35,537 nt of DNA from Lactifluus volemus (GCA_022376515.1 WTXI01000355.1:1-35537), one strand, 5' to 3'. Counted from the stretch's first letter, positions 16,813 to 27,946 are shown. Program-made: numbers and translations. Notes: generated from the sequence alone by a model not told the origin.

Positions 16813-17857
16813 ACTGAACGCCACTTTTAGTGTTAACTGAAGGTTCGGCGCGGTATCCTCTGGCGAAGTATTTGAAGATAAACCCATATGCCATGTCCTG
16901 TGGGCGGAGAGCCGGGTGGACACCGGAGCTGAGGACAGGAGTGAGAGTGTTTTGGCCGATATGTGACAGTGTAGAAAAGCAAAAAAAAAAGTTTGGACTA
17001 CTTTGATTTGAATTTCAGATATGATATTTCTCTGGTTGTACTACTAGTAGTATGGTCGACAAGGTTGCATTGACAAAATCAATGGACGATCATTAAGACT
17101 ACCAGAGAGACCGAAATCCCTGCCCCCTCTCCAGGTTACTTGGTGCCACTAGTGCAACTTACAACATAACATCTTCTATCTTTACATCATGAAGAAACAG
17201 GACCTGACCGCGAGGGGGAAAACACGACTCATATCATAGCCGCTCAAATCCCCTGATCACGCTGACTACTGTAAGCTGAGTACGGTATGATTCTGTCGTC
17301 CTATCCCCCGGCCTGTGACCGTGACATCCGTAGATTGAACTTCCTGTCAGACTGAATTGCAACGTGATGACCGTGACATACCAACCACCCCGTGCCTGTC
17401 ACCATTGCTTGAGTGCTGGCACAGTAGAGTGTATGTTCACTCGTAGGTTTTGTATGTACACTTGCGTCTTCTGTTTCTTAAGGCCCAGATCCCGTTCTAT
17501 CAGCATCCACGATCGTACCTGTATTTCGGGTACAGTATTATTAATAAGGAGGCATGTAAGAAATATTCCCACGGAATCTCAGATCTCGGACCGCCCACTC
17601 CATGCTTTGCTCTACCACTCCATCGACACACCGTCATTCATGCCAGTGGGTATCTTTCTTCTCATCCCCAATCCTATGCTAAACCCGGCCTTGCAGCCAC
17701 TCCTTTTGATGACCCCAGACTCAACCTAGCGTGGGTACAGGCGCTCTTGAGTCGGCACGACGCCTAAACTTTTCATGCGCCGACGATAGGCGCTACTGTA
17801 CCTGATAAATCATTTAATCGATGGAACACCCACGCGGCCCTTTGTCTCCCGTTCATC
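16813..17857 (+). repeat. Duplicated spacer between BTB3 and BTB4
   Basis: About 1 kb holding a full downstream block (to about 17345) and upstream block, uninterrupted. It is the reference for the empty retrotransposon and MITE sites. A 105-codon open frame (17450-17767) ends in ATPFDDPRLNLAW, a relic of the BTB start motif behind a TTGCAG acceptor-like site. The leader follows. Its upstream ATG at 17821 opens a 20-codon frame that overlaps the BTB4 start. Confidence 0.75.
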
Positions 17858-18888
17858 ATGTCTCCTGCGGCACCTCCTTTTGATGACCCTTCAGCCGACC
17901 TCATCCTACGGTCCACCGATGGCGTGGACTTCCGCGTCTTCAAGAACATTCTTTCCCTCGCCTCGAAGCCTCTCGCCGACAAGGTCGTCAAAACCGAAGA
18001 CGCTGATGGCGTTCAAGTGGTCAAGTTCGCTCAGGACTCGAAATTTCTCGACATTGTTCTGCGCCATCTTTACCCTGTACCACCCACTGCAGTCACGTTA
18101 CCGGATGTACGCCTACTCGCAGAATTTGCGGAATATTACGACGTGGACGCACTGGAGCCCAGGATCGTGAGTTATCTCAAGGACACTCTCGAGGATGATC
18201 CCATTGGGGTTTATTCCATTGCCGTTACGTACGGCCACCTGGATATTGCGGCAAAGGCTGCCCGGTTATCCCTACAGCTTCCCATTTCCGACCTCAAATC
18301 GCAACTACTGGAAAATAGCACCGCGGACCCATACAGGGAACTCATCAAATATCATGCCGCATGCGGGGACGCTGCCAGTGCTGTTGCATCCGACCGGGAG
18401 TGGTTTCCGCCTTGGGAAAAATGGGGCAGGCTCATCTGGACTTCGAATTCTGATGGCTCATCAAACATCCGTTGCACGAATTGCGCGGCCCCAGATTTTA
18501 TTAACGAGCTGCCAGTTCAGATTTTTTGGCCGCAGACACACGATCGCGACACGGAGCGGTCCGAGGAGCCCCAGAAACGAACAAGATTCGCCCCTTGGCG
18601 TGTATGGGATTACCTACGGCGCTCTTCCTCCGTTCTCGCACATCACCCAACCTCAAAAGCGGTTACTGAGGAAGAATTCGTAATGGATTCCCGCTTTGAT
18701 TGTTCGAATTGTATACTTGGAACGCGAGAGGATATCCTTGAATTTAGCCGCATCTTTGCAATGGAAGTTGAAAAGGCTATTGACCAGGTACGTGTATCAA
18801 TTAGGTTTGTTTGCCCTGCTCCGTAATCCATGCTCTTACCTTACAGGTTCCCCTCCCCGATTGTGTGGAAGACGAGGACGAGGACTAG
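17858..18888 (+). CDS. BTB4: BTB-domain protein
   Basis: Exons 17858-18787 and 18847-18888, with a 59-nt intron, give 323 residues. The BTB part is PFDDPSADLILRSTDGVDFR, FKNILSLAS, LRHLYPV. The middle is LLAEFAEYYDV, DDPIGVYSIAVTYG, YHAACGDAASAVASDREWFP. The C-terminal part has CTNC, APWRVWDYLRRSS, CSNC and TREDILEFSRIFAMEVEKA. The terminal exon is VPLPDCVEDEDED. Near twin of BTB2. The reading frame is closed upstream by a small insertion in the leader, which supports the ATG at 17858 for this subgroup. Confidence 0.89.
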
Positions 18889-19756
18889 GGCCCGTTCGAC
18901 TGAATGCCACTTTTAGTGTCAACTGAAGGTTTGGCGCGGTATTTTCCGGCGAAGTATTTGAAGATAAACCCATATGCCATATCCTGTGGGCGGAGAGCCG
19001 GGTGGACACCGGAGCTGAGGACAGGAGTGAGAATGTTTTGGGCGATATGTGACAGTGTGGAAAAGCCAAAAAAAAAAAAGTTTGGACTACTTTGATTTGA
19101 ATTTCAGATATGACATTTCTCTGGTTGTACTACTAGTATGGTCGACAAGGTTGCGTTGACAAAATCAATGGACGATCTTAAGATTACAAGAGAGACCGAA
19201 ATCCCTGCCCCCTCGCCAGGTTACTTGGTACCACTGGTGCAGCGTTTCAACACTGCTAGCATGGCATTTTCTGTCTTTACATCATCAACCTTGATAGAAC
19301 CTCAGGCTGAAAGTATGTTTCGCGAGGTGAAAAATCCAACAATATCACAGGCCGCTCAAAACTCTTGATCGCACTGACTCCATTGTAATACGATATACTC
19401 CTGTCATCCTACCCCCGGCATGTGACATCCTGTGGATTGAACGCCCTACCACTGAATCGCAAATGTGATGGTAGGGCCGTGACGCACCTAACCACTGGCA
19501 CTCAGGCTGGTCCGTCATCGTTGCTCGTGGACTGCTTTGTGAACAGTGACTCGAGTTACCCGTAAGTACGCTCTCCTGAAATAATGACTTGGGGCAATCA
19601 AGTCAATCTTCGCGTTCCCTGCCTCCATGTTTGAACGCGTGACTGCTATTGCCTACTACTACCTCCTATACAGATGTCACCTCATGGCGGACTCGGAACT
19701 GTGACTGGGTATCCTAAACCTTTGTGGCTTCTACTCCTATCAACCGACGCCTCCAC
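18889..19756 (+). repeat. Spacer between BTB4 and BTB5
   Basis: The downstream block (GGCGCGGTATTTTCCGG, GGCGGAGAGCCGGGTGG) extends to about 19500. The rest is not shared with the first group. A GTAAGT at 19562 and a TATACAG at about 19667-19673 could bound an intron in the 5' UTR of BTB5. No gene is seen. Confidence 0.6.
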
Positions 19757-20802
19757 ATGGCCTCATCTGTGGAAACGCTAGCGAGTACGCCTTTTGACGA
19801 CCCACGGGCTGACATTGTCTTGCGGTCCAGCGACGGCGTGTACTTCCGGGTCTTCAAAATTATCCTTTCGCTGGCCTCTCCTATTTTCACCGACATGTTC
19901 AGCATTCCTCTTCCTGCATCCGAAGAGTTGCGTGCTGGATGTCCAGTAGTTGCGCTCTCTGAAGACTCGAAATCCGTCGATTTTGTCCTGCGCCATCTTT
20001 ATCCGGTGAAAACCCCCACAGACGTTCGCACAGACATCAAGTTATCTGATGTGAACATCCTTGTTGAATTTTCGCGGAAATACCAAGTGGATGCGCTGGA
20101 GCCCACGGTTACACGCTATCTTATGGATGCCATCGAGGATGACCCTGTTGGGGTTTATGCCATTGCCATCACATACAAGCACAAGGGTGTCGCGACGCGG
20201 GCTGCTCGGTCTACCCTGAAACTTTCAATTTCTCTTCTGCACAAGTCCCTATATCTGCACTACGTCACGATTGAGCTGTATGTAAAGCTCTTTCAATATC
20301 ATACTGCGTGTGGGATGGCTGCCAGTGCTGTTGCCTCGGAACGAACGTGGCTTCCGCGTTGGGAAGAAAAGGGAAAAAAGTTGACTTCTTCTCGTGCCAG
20401 CGGTTTGAACTGCTCGTCATGTGCCACTCTTGACCTCATTGGCGGGCGAACAGGTCAGCCCCTTGGCAAGACCACTACTAATAAACGAAGATACGGCCCT
20501 TGGTGGCTATGGGATTACCTATTTCGTTCTATGTCGGTTCTCATACACCAGCCAAATGTGGAGGCAGTCACGACGACAGACTTCGTGTTGAAGTCTCTGG
20601 ATTGTTCCTCGTGCCCATCTGGAACACGGCGAGATCTGCTTGAACTCACCCAGATCTTTTGGACAGAAATTAGGAAAGCCATCGAGCAAGTGAGCACAAT
20701 CACCTTCACCCCAAATCTATGCTGGCACTATTCCATACTCATTGCTGTACCTTGCAGGTTCCCTTACCATTCTTAGACTCTGACAATTCGACGCCAAATT
20801 GA
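19757..20802 (+). CDS. BTB5: BTB-domain protein, second subgroup
   Basis: Exons 19757-20689 and 20758-20802 give 325 residues; the intron is 68 nt. The BTB part is PFDDPRADIVLRSSDGVYFR, FKIILSLASPIFTDMFSIPL, LRHLYPV. The middle is LVEFSRKYQVDALEP, DDPVGVYAIAITY, YHTACGMAASAVASERTW. The C-terminal part has CSSC, GPWWLWDYLFRSM and a second CSSC, then TRRDLLELTQIFWTEI. The terminal exon is VPLPFLDSDNSTPN. The frame is open a little upstream, but 19757 is its first ATG. The Lys-rich WEEKGKKLTSSRASG replaces the GRLIWTSN segment of the first subgroup. Nearest relative of the truncated BTB8. Confidence 0.88.
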
Positions 20803-21392
20803 AGTGTTGGCCCAGAAGAGTGTATGTTCTGTCGTAGGTTTCAGATGTACACGAGTCTTGAAGCTTCAGGGTAGCGGCGTACCTTGTTAAGCACTATGTT
20901 GCGTGTGAAGGGGCCGGGGTCTACTCCTATGGAAGTATGAGTGTTTTTTTTTCGTCCTACAATCGACACGATGTCGTTAGACCAGCACCCATAAATTGTA
21001 CTTGCTATTACATGGCTGAGGTGCCATGAGACATGAGACGGAAGGAAGCAGAAAGGTATTTTCCGTGGGAAAAGCCGATCCAAATTATTTCTTGTGATTT
21101 TTGATTTTTAATATTACAGTATATGTTTCGCGTCCGAGTCTTCAACTGTCTGCCGTCAATTTAAACCTCCCCACTACTTCGCTCACACTCCTAGAGTCAT
21201 GATGAGGACTTGTTCTTATCCTCAAAATTTATGCTAAACCTTGCAACCCCATCCGAATAACGGGATAGCTCTTGAACCGGCCCGACCCCTGCCATGAGAC
21301 GTGCTGATGGGCGCTACCTGATTATCAGGTTACCGCCGTTAATCGATGACTCGAAACATCCACGCAGCCTCTCGCGCTGACTCTCATCCATC
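20803..21392 (+). repeat. Spacer between BTB5 and BTB6
   Basis: About 590 bp with parts of the upstream block, diverged: a TGTTCTGTCGTAGGTTT word at about 20824, a TTTCC-GTGGGAAAAGCCGATC stretch near 21060 that recurs near 29030, and the leader GGGCGCTACCTGATTATCAG. TTAATCGATG carries an upstream ATG at 21346 whose out-of-frame reading overlaps the BTB6 start. No gene is seen. Confidence 0.6.
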
Positions 21393-22473
21393 ATGTCTAC
21401 TTCTACGACCTCCCAGGAGTCTCCAGAAACGCTTGTGAAGGCTCCCTTTGATCATGAACGAGCGGACCTCATCCTGCGGACTAGCGACCACGTGGACTTC
21501 CGCGTCTTCAAGATCATTCTTTCCCTGGCTTCTCCGTTTTTCGCTGGCATGTTCGAATTTCCCCAGCCGACATCCGAGTCTGAAAAAAAAAATGGTGGAC
21601 TTCAAGTCGTCGTTGTCTCTGAGAACTCGAAAGTTCTCGACCTTTGTCTGCGCCATCTTTATCCCGTTCCCTCCCCTGCGACAGCAGGGTTATGGGATAC
21701 ACACATGCTTGCAGAATTCGCTCGCAAATACGAAGTGGACGCACTGAAATCCGTGGTTGCGCGTTATCTCGCGGACTTGATCAGGGATGACCCCGTTGGA
21801 GTTTATGCCATTGCCGTTACATATGGATTCGAGAGTATTGCGGCAAATGCTGCCCGATTGTCCCTAAAGCTTCCGATGACTCGCCTCCAGTCCCCACAAC
21901 TGCGATTCATCACTGCGGAAACATACGGGGAACTCATACAATATCATACCACGTGTGGGGATGCTGCCAGTGCTGTTGCATCCAAACGCGAGTGGTTTCC
22001 AGCTGCACCATTGGACAGTGGCAGTCCCAGGAGTCGATTCATTTGGTATTCAAATAACCCATCAAACCTAGGCTGCCCGTCTTGCGCCACCCCAGATCCT
22101 GTTGGCGGGACATCGGTTCAAATGATGTCTTGCTCCAGGGGTATAAAAACAAAAAGATTCGCCCCTTGGTGTTTATGGAACTACTTACACCGTTCCGCTT
22201 CCGTTCTTGCGCGTCATCCAATTGCTGAAGTAGTCACTACGCAAGATTTCATATTCGAACTCTTTGATTGCTCCAATTGTTCAACTGAAACGCGAGAAGA
22301 TATGCTTGGATTTAGCCGGATATTTGCGATGGAAATCGAAAAGGCTGTCGAGCAAGTGAGTGTATCAATTTGGCTGCAGTCTCATGTTGGCTCTGGTCCG
22401 TAACCATGCTCACAACTTGCAGGTTCCCCTACCCCAAATTATCCAGCCGAAGTGTCTGAACAAACGCCTTTAG
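21393..22473 (+). CDS. BTB6: BTB-domain protein, second subgroup
   Basis: Exons 21393-22355 and 22423-22473 give 337 residues; the intron is 67 nt. The BTB part starts PFDHERADLILRTSDHVDFR, so one Asp of the PFDD box is His here, with FKIILSLASPFFAGMFEFP and LRHLYPV. The middle is LAEFARKYEVDALK, DDPVGVYAIAVTYG, YHTTCGDAASAVASKREWFP. The C-terminal part has CPSC, APWCLWNYLHRSA and CSNC, then TREDMLGFSRIFAMEIEKA. The terminal exon is VPLPQIIQPKCLNKRL. The protein starts MSTSTTSQESPETLV. The next BTB gene is 4.4 kb away, with three unrelated minus-strand genes or remnants between. Confidence 0.88.
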
Positions 22474-22654
22474 CAAGTACGGTGCGAATGACTCATCGGT
22501 ACGGTATCCTCTGTCGTAGCCCTTTGGAGATACACCAACATACATTATCCCTCCTAGGCTTCTAATCCAGGGCATGTGTGCGGAGAGCCGTGAGGCACAG
22601 CGGTGCCAATAGGAGTGTATTGGCCTGTTACTGAGGTGCTGGTAATATAAGGAA
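22474..22654 (+). repeat. Downstream block remnant after BTB6
   Basis: A diverged copy of the BTB downstream block: GGTACGGTATCCTCTG, TTTGGAGATACACCAACAT and GCGGAGAGCCGTGAGG. It matches the block after BTB10 best. It is broken off where the ankyrin remnant begins. Confidence 0.55.
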
Positions 22655-23440
22655 TTAAGGCCGAGAAAACGGCGAACATCCATGGGTTAGGAGGAACGAG
22701 ACGGTGACATCAGAGCAGCATGATTGCAGCGCTGTCCACCGCTGTATCGATATTAGCATGATCAGAAGGGCACATGAATCCAACCGGCCTACCGTTATCC
22801 TGGTAGTTGATGTCTGCACCTTCTGAGGCCAACAAGCGTACACTTTCCTCCCATGGCCAGACTCGGAGCCGAAGCCAGGCTCACAAGACCAAGGCCATCT
22901 TCGTCACGGATACTGATATTGATAAACGCGTGCGTCTGGGGATTCGAGAAGAGGAATGGCAACAAGGAGAGGTCGCCAAAGAGACACGCGCGGCTGAGGG
23001 TGTGGGAGACAAGTTCCGCCTTCTCGGCCGGGTGAAGACCCGAATGAGGGGTGTGAGGGTGGATGGACTGGGGGTGGTGTCGATTGGTTTCTGGGGGATG
23101 TCATTCATTGGGACTCCCCTCACAAAGCGAAAACGAATAACTCGGAAAAAGCAAATTATCGTTTATAGTGACCAGGTCTGCAGCGCTGCGCCCAATGAAA
23201 GAGATGCCGTACCGTAGTCTGTTAACATTGCAACTGCTGCTTGGCTGGAAAGGAAACATCCCCGAGATTCGTTCACCAAGGGAGTGCCAGAGTGGCGCGG
23301 CACGTTCAGGGGACGCGAAGGGAAACGCATCAGAGGGGAGGAACTCGCGGGAGGGCTCGGAGGGGAACCTTGAGGATCTGTTGAAAGAAGAGTTGAAGGC
23401 ATGTTGGAACCAGCCGGGTGTGTGGGGATGTCAGACTCGG
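22655..23440 (-). pseudogene. Ankyrin-repeat gene remnant
   Basis: Read on the minus strand in several frames. An N-terminal segment (FPFASPERAAPLWHSLGERI, 23332-23272) is followed by LSRACLFGDLSLLPFLFSNP and INISIRDEDGLGLVSLAS, both typical ankyrin-repeat helices. ESVRLLASEGADINYQDN and DVTVSFLLTHGCSPF come next. The pieces sit in different frames: breaks near 22850 and 22712, and a splice acceptor near 22736 that is one base out of register. The reading then stops where further repeats would be expected. Fungal proteins combining ankyrin repeats and a DIL domain have a similar N-terminal part, from memory only. Probably a truncated, decayed copy. An opposite-strand frame here (22807-23217) is a shadow. 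Confidence 0.65.
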
Positions 23441-23954
23441 AGAGACAAGTCCGAGTCAACTGTCGGGCTTGTTATCGGGCGCTCTGAATGCATCGTCCTT
23501 GTCATTGTTGTCGCATCTTCACTCGTGTTGAAATCAAGGCTGAAACGAGCTCCAAGGACTCGGATGCTCCCCATTTGGGGTGGATGCCCAGATTTGTTGT
23601 ACGATCCCACTTTGTGCTTGTCACTGACTTACACTCCTTTTAGACAGTATTACTTAGAGGTGCCCCCTCGAGTTTCACGAGGCCGCAGCCTCACTTTCGG
23701 ATCGAGCACACCCACTTGGGCGCAGCAGCCGAGATGCTCGACTTATCCTTATCTCGCTCGTTCTCATTCGTTTACACTCTACTAGTATAACATTGGACTA
23801 GATCGTAACAAGAAGCAGATTCATACACAAGGTGTCATATCTATGGGATGTGAGTTTGTGGAAGCGAAAAAATGCAGCAAGCAAGGTTCCCGACGACAAC
23901 ATTGTATCAAAAAGAAGTCTAAGTCTGAAACTGACCATAACACCATCTCACAAA
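23441..23954. other. Intergenic region, no gene seen
   Basis: About 510 bp between the ankyrin remnant and the 3' end of the PAQR gene. Open frames on the plus strand are short and carry no recognisable motif. It may hold the old promoter of the ankyrin gene. Confidence 0.5.
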
Positions 23955-25362
23955 TCATGCAGAACACATGCCCTCCAAACTATGGCGGTAATCAAAAGCC
24001 ACTAGTATACAAGCATACTGGGAAAGAGCGGCAAGCACAACAAATATGTGAAGGATTTGGTGAGATGAGAAGAAAATGTCAAATCTGCCAGGGGAGAGTC
24101 TTTCTGGAACCCTATTTGCACTAGTACAGATTGAAGTGAGTGAGCCACCTGTAATGAAACCGTTTAGTAGAATTGGCTTACTATATAACACCCCCTGAGA
24201 TATTCAGTGCAGAAGCAGTCAAGAGCCAGGAGAAACCCATATCTCGAGTGACAATGTGGACTCCATGAGACAGCATTAAGTGAGAGACGGGCATAGCACC
24301 AAACAGACCCAATGCAGTGAAAACTGTAGTTCTTGCACGCCTGTAGGCTGGCTTTTTGTATTCAGGGTTCAAAACAGTGTATGCTGAAGCTACGGGAGAG
24401 TTATAACGCTGAGTGTGATTGAGACTCGGTCACATACCAAGGGCAGAAAAAGTAAGAAGCAGAGAGTAACCAATGATGTAGTGTGATTCGCAGTAGAATC
24501 CATAGTAAAAAGTAGGATACCAGGCGCCCAATATGTGGACTAGGTAGAAAAATCATTACGACGTATCAAGGAGTATGGCAGTGAAAGGCTTGCCTATAAT
24601 CCCGGAATAATCAAATGCATTACATCTAGCAGCTACCTTGGAGAGCGGATGTTGTGTAACTTAGCCATGGCACAATGAAGGGAAAGATGCTTACTTGCTT
24701 TGAATGTGATTGGGACGTGTGGAAGATTGCACTGCAAGACAAACAGAATATTACTGACAAGAGAAAGCCTGAAAACATGAAACGATCGGCCCAGGACAAG
24801 TCGTAACGAGCGTGATTATCGACGGTGCATAGCAAAAGAACAAAGAAAATAGCTGCGTGAAGGTGGGTATGAATGTTGACTAGTTCGACACATCAATGCG
24901 CTGTGCGAGTGGCATTGGACTGCCGTCTGCCGTACCAGTTTCATTATGCAGGTCTAAGAAAAAAAAAAACCTTCAGCAACAGAGAAACAACTGACGGTCT
25001 TGCACGCACATCCAAAGACTGATTCGAAACACTTCGACCAACTATTCAGCTCCCTGAATGCAGGAAGATTAACATAGCTGTCGCTTGACGAGAGAGTAGG
25101 CTGCTCACCCTCTATATCCCGTTAAAATATATTCATTGTGTTTCGCCCATTCTGGTAACTCCGCAAACGAGATCGTACGGTATTTGCGAACGGATGGCTT
25201 AGGCAATAAAGGAGAATCTGGCATAAGTTCAGCACGCATGGACTGAGCACTGGCAGCGCGTTGCTGAAGGGTGGAGGGAAACATGCCAGTGGTAGGGGTA
25301 TGCAATTGTGAGAGAAAGTGTACTGTAGGTCCCATCATGTCCCATCGATTTATATGGCACAA
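23955..25362 (-). CDS. PAQR / adiponectin-receptor-like (Izh, haemolysin III superfamily) membrane protein
   Basis: Eight exons on the minus strand (25362-25109, 25053-25010, 24953-24936, 24879-24695, 24636-24594, 24539-24438, 24389-24182, 24120-23955) join in frame into 339 residues. PAQR proteins are seven-helix membrane proteins with a zinc site; fungal Izh members act in zinc and sterol homeostasis. Seen: EYILTGYRGELNSWSKCFES, LHNETVNIHTHL, SAIFHTSQSHS, NAFDYSGIIVHI, FYYGFYC, RVPERLSPGRFDIF and SSHQILHIFVVLAALSQY. The His of SAIFH and both His of HQILH, the zinc ligands of the family, are present. Exon 3 is only 18 nt. The intron after exon 5 starts with GC, not GT. The start is the first ATG of exon 1; Met at codons 9 or 27 could also serve. 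Unrelated to the BTB genes around it. Confidence 0.93.
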
Positions 25363-26099
25363 ATTAGGCTGTCGTGAGAGCCGGGCTCAGTTTTCATTTG
25401 ATGATGCCCGTGTCCGGTCCCCTCGACTATGCCTGCTTCCCGCCATGTCGCATTGTCTTTGTTCTCTGCCTGAGGCCTGAGAATACCGCCTCCCTACCTT
25501 TTGGCTCTCCTATTTGTGAGATGTGGTACAAGAATAAGTGGTGGGTACAGATAGCTGTGTCGTGCTATGTGCGAGCCGAGCTCAGTCATTAACAGAACCC
25601 CTCATCGGCCTCATCGGTCATCACCTGGCCCATCAGACACGAGGGGGTCGACTCGACCCGACTCGACCCGACGACCCCCTCGCGGTCAGGCGTTTTTTGC
25701 GAGTATTTCATTTCATGAATTACTGGAAGCAATGTGGGAAGGACCTCCCTATTTTGGAAGGTCAGGCATTGCGTGTAAGCTCTTTTCCACACCACTCACA
25801 TTCTCACCGCCGCGTGCGTGAGTTCAAAGTACCGGTTTTTTACAGCTTACTTCAAAAGTATACCGTTGCTGTGAGTTTGCTACCTCATTATCTTCGTGCA
25901 CGATGTTGACTCGCGACATGTAGTCCTATACACAACACCCATGTCCACCACTGCATAGCACCTGGCAGGATAGACTGAATGTCGTGAACTTTCTCCGTAG
26001 AGTAAACCGGGCTCAAGGACAGAGTGAGGATTTTTATTGGCAAGCGCGTGGACTACTTCAATGGTGGGCGATCAACGGTCAACGAGGCTCCGATGTTGG
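25363..26099. other. Intergenic region with one strong hairpin
   Basis: About 740 bp. Apart from the inverted repeat at 25640-25682 I see no feature. Open frames on both strands are short and unlike known proteins. The part next to 25363 is probably the PAQR promoter. Confidence 0.5.
25640..25682. repeat. Perfect 11-bp inverted repeat with tandem decamer in the loop
   Basis: CGAGGGGGTCG (25640-25650) pairs exactly with CGACCCCCTCG (25672-25682). The 21-bp loop holds ACTCGACCCG twice in tandem. Read as RNA or single-stranded DNA it would be a very stable GC-rich stem. There is no T run after it. Confidence 0.8.
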
Positions 26100-26490
26100 T
26101 CACGTTGACCCACTTTGGTAACTCTTTCCCCTTGGTTTGACGTTTCCAACCTTTTTTGCGAGCTTCACCACTTCCTCGACTGACCAGGTCAACCATCGCT
26201 CCTCCTCTTTTTCGCCCAGTTGATATGTGTCCGTCATTTCACCAAGTTTCTGTCCTATCGATATCACACGCAACTTCTCCACGTTCGTGAGAGCAGACCA
26301 ATGCCTCCGTAGATGCTCTAGCGCAGCGAGATATGTTTCATAAGCCTTCTTCGGCTGGTTGTCTTCTTCGAGAACTGCGAAGAGCATGATCGCTATTCTT
26401 GAAAGTTTCAAGGTGATGGGGAAACCCGATCAGGGGGCATCGATAGAGCTGTTTCAAGAGCTCTGCATCCCTCGAATAAGTCGCGAAGGA
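26100..26490 (-). pseudogene. TPR-like gene fragment
   Basis: On the minus strand a frame ending at 26100 reads LSRIAIMLFAVLEEDNQPKK, then AYETYLAALEHLRR and EEERWLTWSVEEVVKLAKKV. The helical pairs with Ala and Tyr at TPR positions resemble fungal mitochondrial TPR proteins. Upstream, LLKQLYRCPLIGFP belongs to the same protein but lies one base out of frame; a run of four G (26418-26421) is the likely point. No start, promoter or N-terminal half is found. It is a truncated remnant, or a gene with a base error whose 5' exons I could not find. The product name is unsure. Confidence 0.5.
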
Positions 26491-26919
26491 GATGTTACAC
26501 CGCGAAACACGCACGGTGCTGTTAGCTTACGACTGAGAGTAAGGTTCCCTTGTTGCTTTACGCCTGTCCATAAATCCGGGCAATGTCCCTGAGGCCAGAT
26601 AGCGAAAGAAGAATAAAATTCATATCTTCCGGAGTAATTCAGGATATCACAGTAAAGCTGAGGAGAGAGACATTGTTGAGACAAAGCAGACCTATTAGAC
26701 CAAGAAAGTTGGTTCCAACGCGATTGAATGTTGTAGGCAACGCTACTCGGGATGAAAATATTGTCCTTCGGGGGTGTCCAAGGTATCCTGAAGTAAGTAA
26801 ATTTCCATGCTGAGAACTGAGACGTGGAGGACCAGCGGCGGAGGAGCTATTTCGAAAGGCCATGCGGGTCGAGCCGGTCCGGCCACCAAATTCAACGGTA
26901 GTTGGACGTCTCATCTCTC
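26491..26919 (+). other. Upstream region of BTB7
   Basis: About 430 bp with no recognised gene. TGTTGAGACAAAGCAGACCT near 26674 resembles a word near 2607, upstream of BTB1, which suggests an old shared upstream segment. The usual BTB leader (CTACCTGAT, TTAATCGATGG) is absent before BTB7. Confidence 0.45.
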
Positions 26920-27946
26920 ATGTCTGCGTCCGAGTCGTCAAAGTCTCAAAATGACCAAAGCACGATGTCAGGTGCTCCTTTTGACGACCCAAGGGCAGAC
27001 TTTATTCTGAAATCGTGCGATGGCGTGGATTTCCGCGTCTTCAAGATCGTTCTTTCCCTGGCATCTCCCGTTTTCGCCGACATGTTCAGTATCCCAACAC
27101 CCTCCCCCGAGTGTCCTGAATCCCAAACCGTTCACGATAAACTTCCCTTCGTTGAACTTTCCGAAAGCTCCAAGGTTCTCGATTTGGCCCTGCGCCACTG
27201 CTATCCGATTCGGTCCCCCGAGCTGGTCGAGTCAAAGGACGCTCTTGCCCTCCTCGAATTTGGACGTAAATATCAAGTGGAGGCGTTCATCCCCCCGTTG
27301 ACATGCTATCTCAAGGTTCTTACCGAGCGCGATCCAGTTAGCGCTTATTGCCTCGCCGTCAATTATCACTACGACGAAATCGTAGAAGCAGCTGCCCGGT
27401 CCTGTTTGAAGCTTCCGATCACCAAACTCAAATGTGACGTCCTGCACTGTATCACGGGAGAGGACTACCAGGTGCTCGTTGAGTATCATAGCTCATGTGG
27501 CGCCGCTGCTAGCGCCGTCACGCTGGGGAGGAATTGGTTTCCGACCCAGCGGAGCTATGCGCCTTGCCCGGCATGCATCAAGGAGGATACATTGCACGAC
27601 CCCACACTACTAAGGCTACCAAATGTATCTCCTCCAAAGTCTGCTCCACGATGTCTGTGGAGCTACTTACATCGTTCTGCCCTTCTTCTTGCGCATCACC
27701 CCAGCGTGGAAGCAATCACCAAACCGACGTTTGTTTTCCAAAATATGAACTGCCGTCACTGCTCGCACGACAGACGAGCAGACTTGCTCGATTTTAGTCA
27801 ACTTTTGGGGACGGAAGTCCAGAAGGCCATTGAAAAGGTGATCGGGTGTTCAGCAAAGTCTCGCTTGCACTAATTTATTAATAATAAACAATTCCCTTTT
27901 CCTTGTTTGCTAGGTTCCCCTGATCAGAACGGGAGGTAGTACCTGA
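26920..27946 (+). CDS. BTB7: BTB-domain protein, most diverged member
   Basis: Exons 26920-27837 and 27914-27946 give 316 residues; the intron is 76 nt. The BTB part is PFDDPRADFILKSCDGVDFR, FKIVLSLASPVFADMFSIP, LRHCYPI. The middle is LLEFGRKYQVEAF, ERDPVSAYCLAVNY and YHSSCGAAASAVTLGRNWFP. The C-terminal part has CPAC, APRCLWSYLHRSA and CRHC, then LLDFSQLLGTEVQKA. The terminal exon reads VPLIRTGGST, so the last Pro of the VPLP box is Ile. The segment between the Trp-rich and Cys parts is shorter than in the other copies. The ATG at 26920 gives MSASESSKSQNDQ; the Met just before SGAPFDD is an alternative. Confidence 0.87.

Noticed and set aside
22807..23217. 136-codon plus-strand frame
   Set aside because: It is antisense to the ankyrin remnant, whose helices are recognisable on the other strand. 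The plus-strand protein has no motif.
25078..25108. 31-nt intron after PAQR exon 1
   Set aside because: A later acceptor at 25054 gives a normal 55-nt intron, keeps the frame and restores the family sequence better.
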